From: Betaproteobacteria bacterium
Lineage (GTDB): Bacteria > Pseudomonadota > Gammaproteobacteria > Burkholderiales > SG8-41
Reading direction: 5' to 3'
Assembly: GCA_021732805.1 (NCBI GenBank)
Contig: JAKFUJ010000024.1
Coordinates: 1 to 16,830, forward strand
DNA length: 16,830 bases
A program made the translations under genes and the position numbers. The notes under the pieces were generated by a model. The model did no database searches. It saw nothing but the letters and a program-made list of their open reading frames with translations, and was not told where the DNA came from. Position 1 is the stretch's first letter. Each line of letters opens with the position of its first letter. Below, in pieces: positions 15,043-16,830 of this stretch.

Positions 15043-15954
15043 ATGGCAGAAATAACAGCGGGCATGGTGCGGGATTTACGCTTGAAAACCGATGCACCGA
15101 TGATGGAATGCAAAAAGGCGCTGACCGAGGCTGGCGGCGATCTGGACAAGGCCGAAGAAATCCTGCGGGTCAGGCTCGGCAACAAGGCGAGCAAGGCGGC
15201 TTCGCGGGTTGCCGCTGAAGGCGTGGTCGCGATTCATATTTCGACGGACGGCAAGCTCGGCGCAATCATCGAAGTCAATTGCGAAACCGATTTTGTCGCC
15301 AAGAATGACGATTTTCTGGCGTATTCTGCCGATTTGGCGAAGCTGGTCGCGGAATCCAGTCCGGCGGATGTGGCTGCGCTGTCCGGCCTGTCGACGGTTA
15401 GCGGAAATGTTGAAGAACGGCGCAAGGCGCTGGTGGGCAAGATTGGCGAGAATGTCAGCATTCGCCGTTTTTCGCGGATTGCCGCAAAAGGAAAGCTGGC
15501 TTCCTATATTCATGGCGGCGCAAAAATCGGTGTGCTGGTGGACCTGGTTGGCGGCGATGAGATGCTCGCCAAAGATATCGCGATGCATATTGCCGCCAGC
15601 AAGCCGAAGGCGCTGGATGTTTCCGGAGTCTCGGCAGAGGCTATCGCAACCGAGCGCCGGGTGGCGACCGAGAAGGCCGCTGACGATGCAGCCAAGACCG
15701 GAAAATCGATTCCGCCGGAAATCATGGCCAAACGCATCGAAGGTTCGGTGCAGAAATTCCTCAAGGAAGTGACGCTGCTCGGTCAGTTGTTCGTCAAAAA
15801 CGACAAGCAGACCATCGAGCAGTTGCTGAAATCGGCCAATGCCAGTGCTGCCGGATTCGTGTTGTATGTGGTCGGCGAAGGCATCGAGAAGAAAAAAGAC
15901 GATTTTGCCGCCGAGGTCATGGCGCAGGTCGGGCAGGCGCGGCAGCAGGCATAA
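15043..15954 (+). CDS. tsf: Elongation factor Ts
   Basis: EF-Ts is the nucleotide exchange factor that releases GDP from EF-Tu. It has 303 residues, slightly longer than E. coli (283). The N-terminal UBA-like module reads ITAGMVRDLRLKTDAPMMEC, in which the KTDAPMMECKKAL core is diagnostic, and the EF-Tu-contacting core motif TDFVAKND is at 82-89. The rest follows the family through a coiled-coil segment to a C-terminal module. The ATG at 15043 has a good Shine-Dalgarno AGAGGA (15028-15033) 9 bp upstream; the reading frame is open well upstream into rpsB, but that part is not EF-Ts. It sits after the rpsB attenuator and before pyrH. Confidence 0.99.
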   Translation: MAEITAGMVRDLRLKTDAPMMECKKALTEAGGDLDKAEEILRVRLGNKASKAASRVAAEGVVAIHISTDGKLGAIIEVNCETDFVAKNDDFLAYSADLAKLVAESSPADVAALSGLSTVSGNVEERRKALVGKIGENVSIRRFSRIAAKGKLASYIHGGAKIGVLVDLVGGDEMLAKDIAMHIAASKPKALDVSGVSAEAIATERRVATEKAADDAAKTGKSIPPEIMAKRIEGSVQKFLKEVTLLGQLFVKNDKQTIEQLLKSANASAAGFVLYVVGEGIEKKKDDFAAEVMAQVGQARQQA

Positions 15955-15984
15955 ATACCTTTAAAAACAATTACTTATATATCA

Positions 15985-16704
15985 ATGGCGCACGCACCAG
16001 CCTATAAACGCATTTTGCTGAAATTGAGCGGCGAAGCGCTGATGGGGGATGACAGTTATGGCATCAACCGCGGCACCATCGACCGCATCGTCGCCGAGGT
16101 GGCGGAAGTTTCGCGTCTGGGCGTCGAAGTCGCGGTGGTTATCGGTGGCGGCAACATTTTTCGCGGTGTCGCGCCGGCGGCTTCGCATATGGATCGCGCC
16201 ACCGCCGATTACATGGGCATGCTGGCGACGGTGATGAACGCGCTGGCGCTGCAGGACGCGATGCGTCATGCCGGTTTGCAGAGCCGGGTGCAGTCGGCCC
16301 TGAATATCGAGCAGGTGGCTGAACCCTATATCCGCGGCAAGGCGATGCGTTATCTGGAAGAAGGCAAGATCGTCATTTTTGCTGCCGGCACCGGCAATCC
16401 GTTTTTCACGACCGATACCGCAGCGGCGCTGCGCGGCATGGAAATGAACGTCGATCTGGTGCTGAAGGCAACCAAGGTTGATGGCGTTTACACCGATGAT
16501 CCGAAGACGCATCCGGATGCGATGCGCTACCAGCGGTTGACGTTCGACGAGGCGATCATCAAGAATCTGAAGGTGATGGATGCCACGGCACTGACTTTGT
16601 GCCGCGACCAGAAATTGCCGATCAACGTATTCAGCATTTTCAAGCCGCAGGCGCTGAAACGGGTTGTCATGGGGGAAGATGAAGGAACGATGGTTCATGT
16701 TTGA
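15985..16704 (+). CDS. pyrH: Uridylate (UMP) kinase
   Basis: PyrH phosphorylates UMP to UDP with ATP, feeding all pyrimidine nucleotides. It belongs to the amino-acid kinase fold, is hexameric, and is typically activated by GTP and inhibited by UTP. The 239-residue protein has KLSGEALMG at 13-21, VIGGGNIFRG at 52-61 for phosphate binding, GTGNPFFTTDTA at 135-146 for UMP, and KATKVDGVYTDDP at 161-173 for ATP. It follows tsf by 30 bp. The region before its ATG is AT-rich and has no Shine-Dalgarno site, unlike rpsB, tsf and frr. The frr start follows after 12 bp. Confidence 0.98.
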   Translation: MAHAPAYKRILLKLSGEALMGDDSYGINRGTIDRIVAEVAEVSRLGVEVAVVIGGGNIFRGVAPAASHMDRATADYMGMLATVMNALALQDAMRHAGLQSRVQSALNIEQVAEPYIRGKAMRYLEEGKIVIFAAGTGNPFFTTDTAAALRGMEMNVDLVLKATKVDGVYTDDPKTHPDAMRYQRLTFDEAIIKNLKVMDATALTLCRDQKLPINVFSIFKPQALKRVVMGEDEGTMVHV

Positions 16705-16716
16705 CAGGAGGCTGCC

Positions 16717-16830
16717 ATGATTGCTGATGTGAAAAAAAACGCCGAGCAGAAAATGAAAAAGTCGGTGGAGGCGCTGAAGCTGGATCTCGGCAAGATCCGC
16801 ACCGGTCGTGCGCACACCGGTCCGCTGGAC
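16717..16830 (+). CDS. frr: Ribosome recycling factor, 5' part only (cut by the window edge)
   Basis: Only the first 38 codons are present (family length about 185). They read MIADVKKNAEQKMKKSVEAL and continue with the helix KLDLGKIRTGRAHTG, the characteristic first arm of RRF including the conserved RTGRA. RRF with EF-G splits the post-termination ribosome. A strong AGGAGG at 16706-16711 lies 5 bp before the ATG. It is the fourth gene of the rpsB operon. Confidence 0.96.
   Translation, partial: MIADVKKNAEQKMKKSVEALKLDLGKIRTGRAHTGPLD

Noticed and set aside
1..16830. Insertion sequences, CRISPR arrays, tRNA or rRNA genes, phage or toxin-antitoxin genes.
   Set aside because: No repeat arrays, terminal inverted repeats, transposase motifs or cloverleaf sequences were seen; nearly all bases are explained by housekeeping genes.

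Overview
The window is an ordinary, dense stretch of proteobacterial chromosome, most likely betaproteobacterial. This rests on GC-rich DNA, Smc rather than MukB, the smc-zipA-ligA order, a dapC-type aminotransferase, and the map-glnD pair divergent from rpsB-tsf-pyrH-frr. Genus cannot be read from the sequence, and a gammaproteobacterium that uses Smc is a less likely alternative. No mobile element, rRNA, tRNA, CRISPR array or prophage gene was seen, and no gene looks broken. Two genes, dapC and frr, are cut by the window edges.

Layout. (1) 1-1338, minus strand: queF (queuosine) followed by dapC (lysine/peptidoglycan precursor), which runs off the left edge. (2) 1339-1438: a 100-bp divergent promoter region with a 7-bp dyad symmetry. 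(3) 1439-8143, plus strand: smc, zipA and ligA, tightly packed. They serve chromosome condensation, Z-ring anchoring and DNA joining. (4) 8144-8243: a gap with a perfect TATAAT box. (5) 8244-10465, plus strand: a four-gene cluster of overlapping or nearly abutting genes. It encodes a DsrE-like protein, a hypoxanthine-type phosphoribosyltransferase, an S-methyl-5'-thioinosine phosphorylase-like enzyme and a peptide deformylase. (6) 10477-13895, minus strand: map then glnD, convergent with the deformylase across only 11 bp. (7) 13896-14219: a 324-bp divergent regulatory region with a promoter for map, a strong extended -10 promoter for rpsB, and a structured rpsB leader. (8) 14220-16830, plus strand: rpsB, an intrinsic terminator/attenuator, tsf, pyrH and the start of frr.

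How the genes work together. The right half is the classic translation block: ribosomal protein S2, EF-Ts, UMP kinase, ribosome recycling factor and methionine aminopeptidase, plus the PII uridylyltransferase GlnD. The deformylase and the methionine aminopeptidase act one after the other on nascent protein N-termini, although their genes lie on opposite strands. In the salvage cluster the phosphorylase would release hypoxanthine from methylthioinosine, and the adjacent phosphoribosyltransferase would turn that base into IMP.

The most interesting observations are an apparent internal duplication of the FtsZ-binding fold in ZipA, a candidate pseudoknot in the rpsB leader, and the purine/methylthio salvage cluster with its DsrE-like first gene. 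None amounts to a clearly new biological system.
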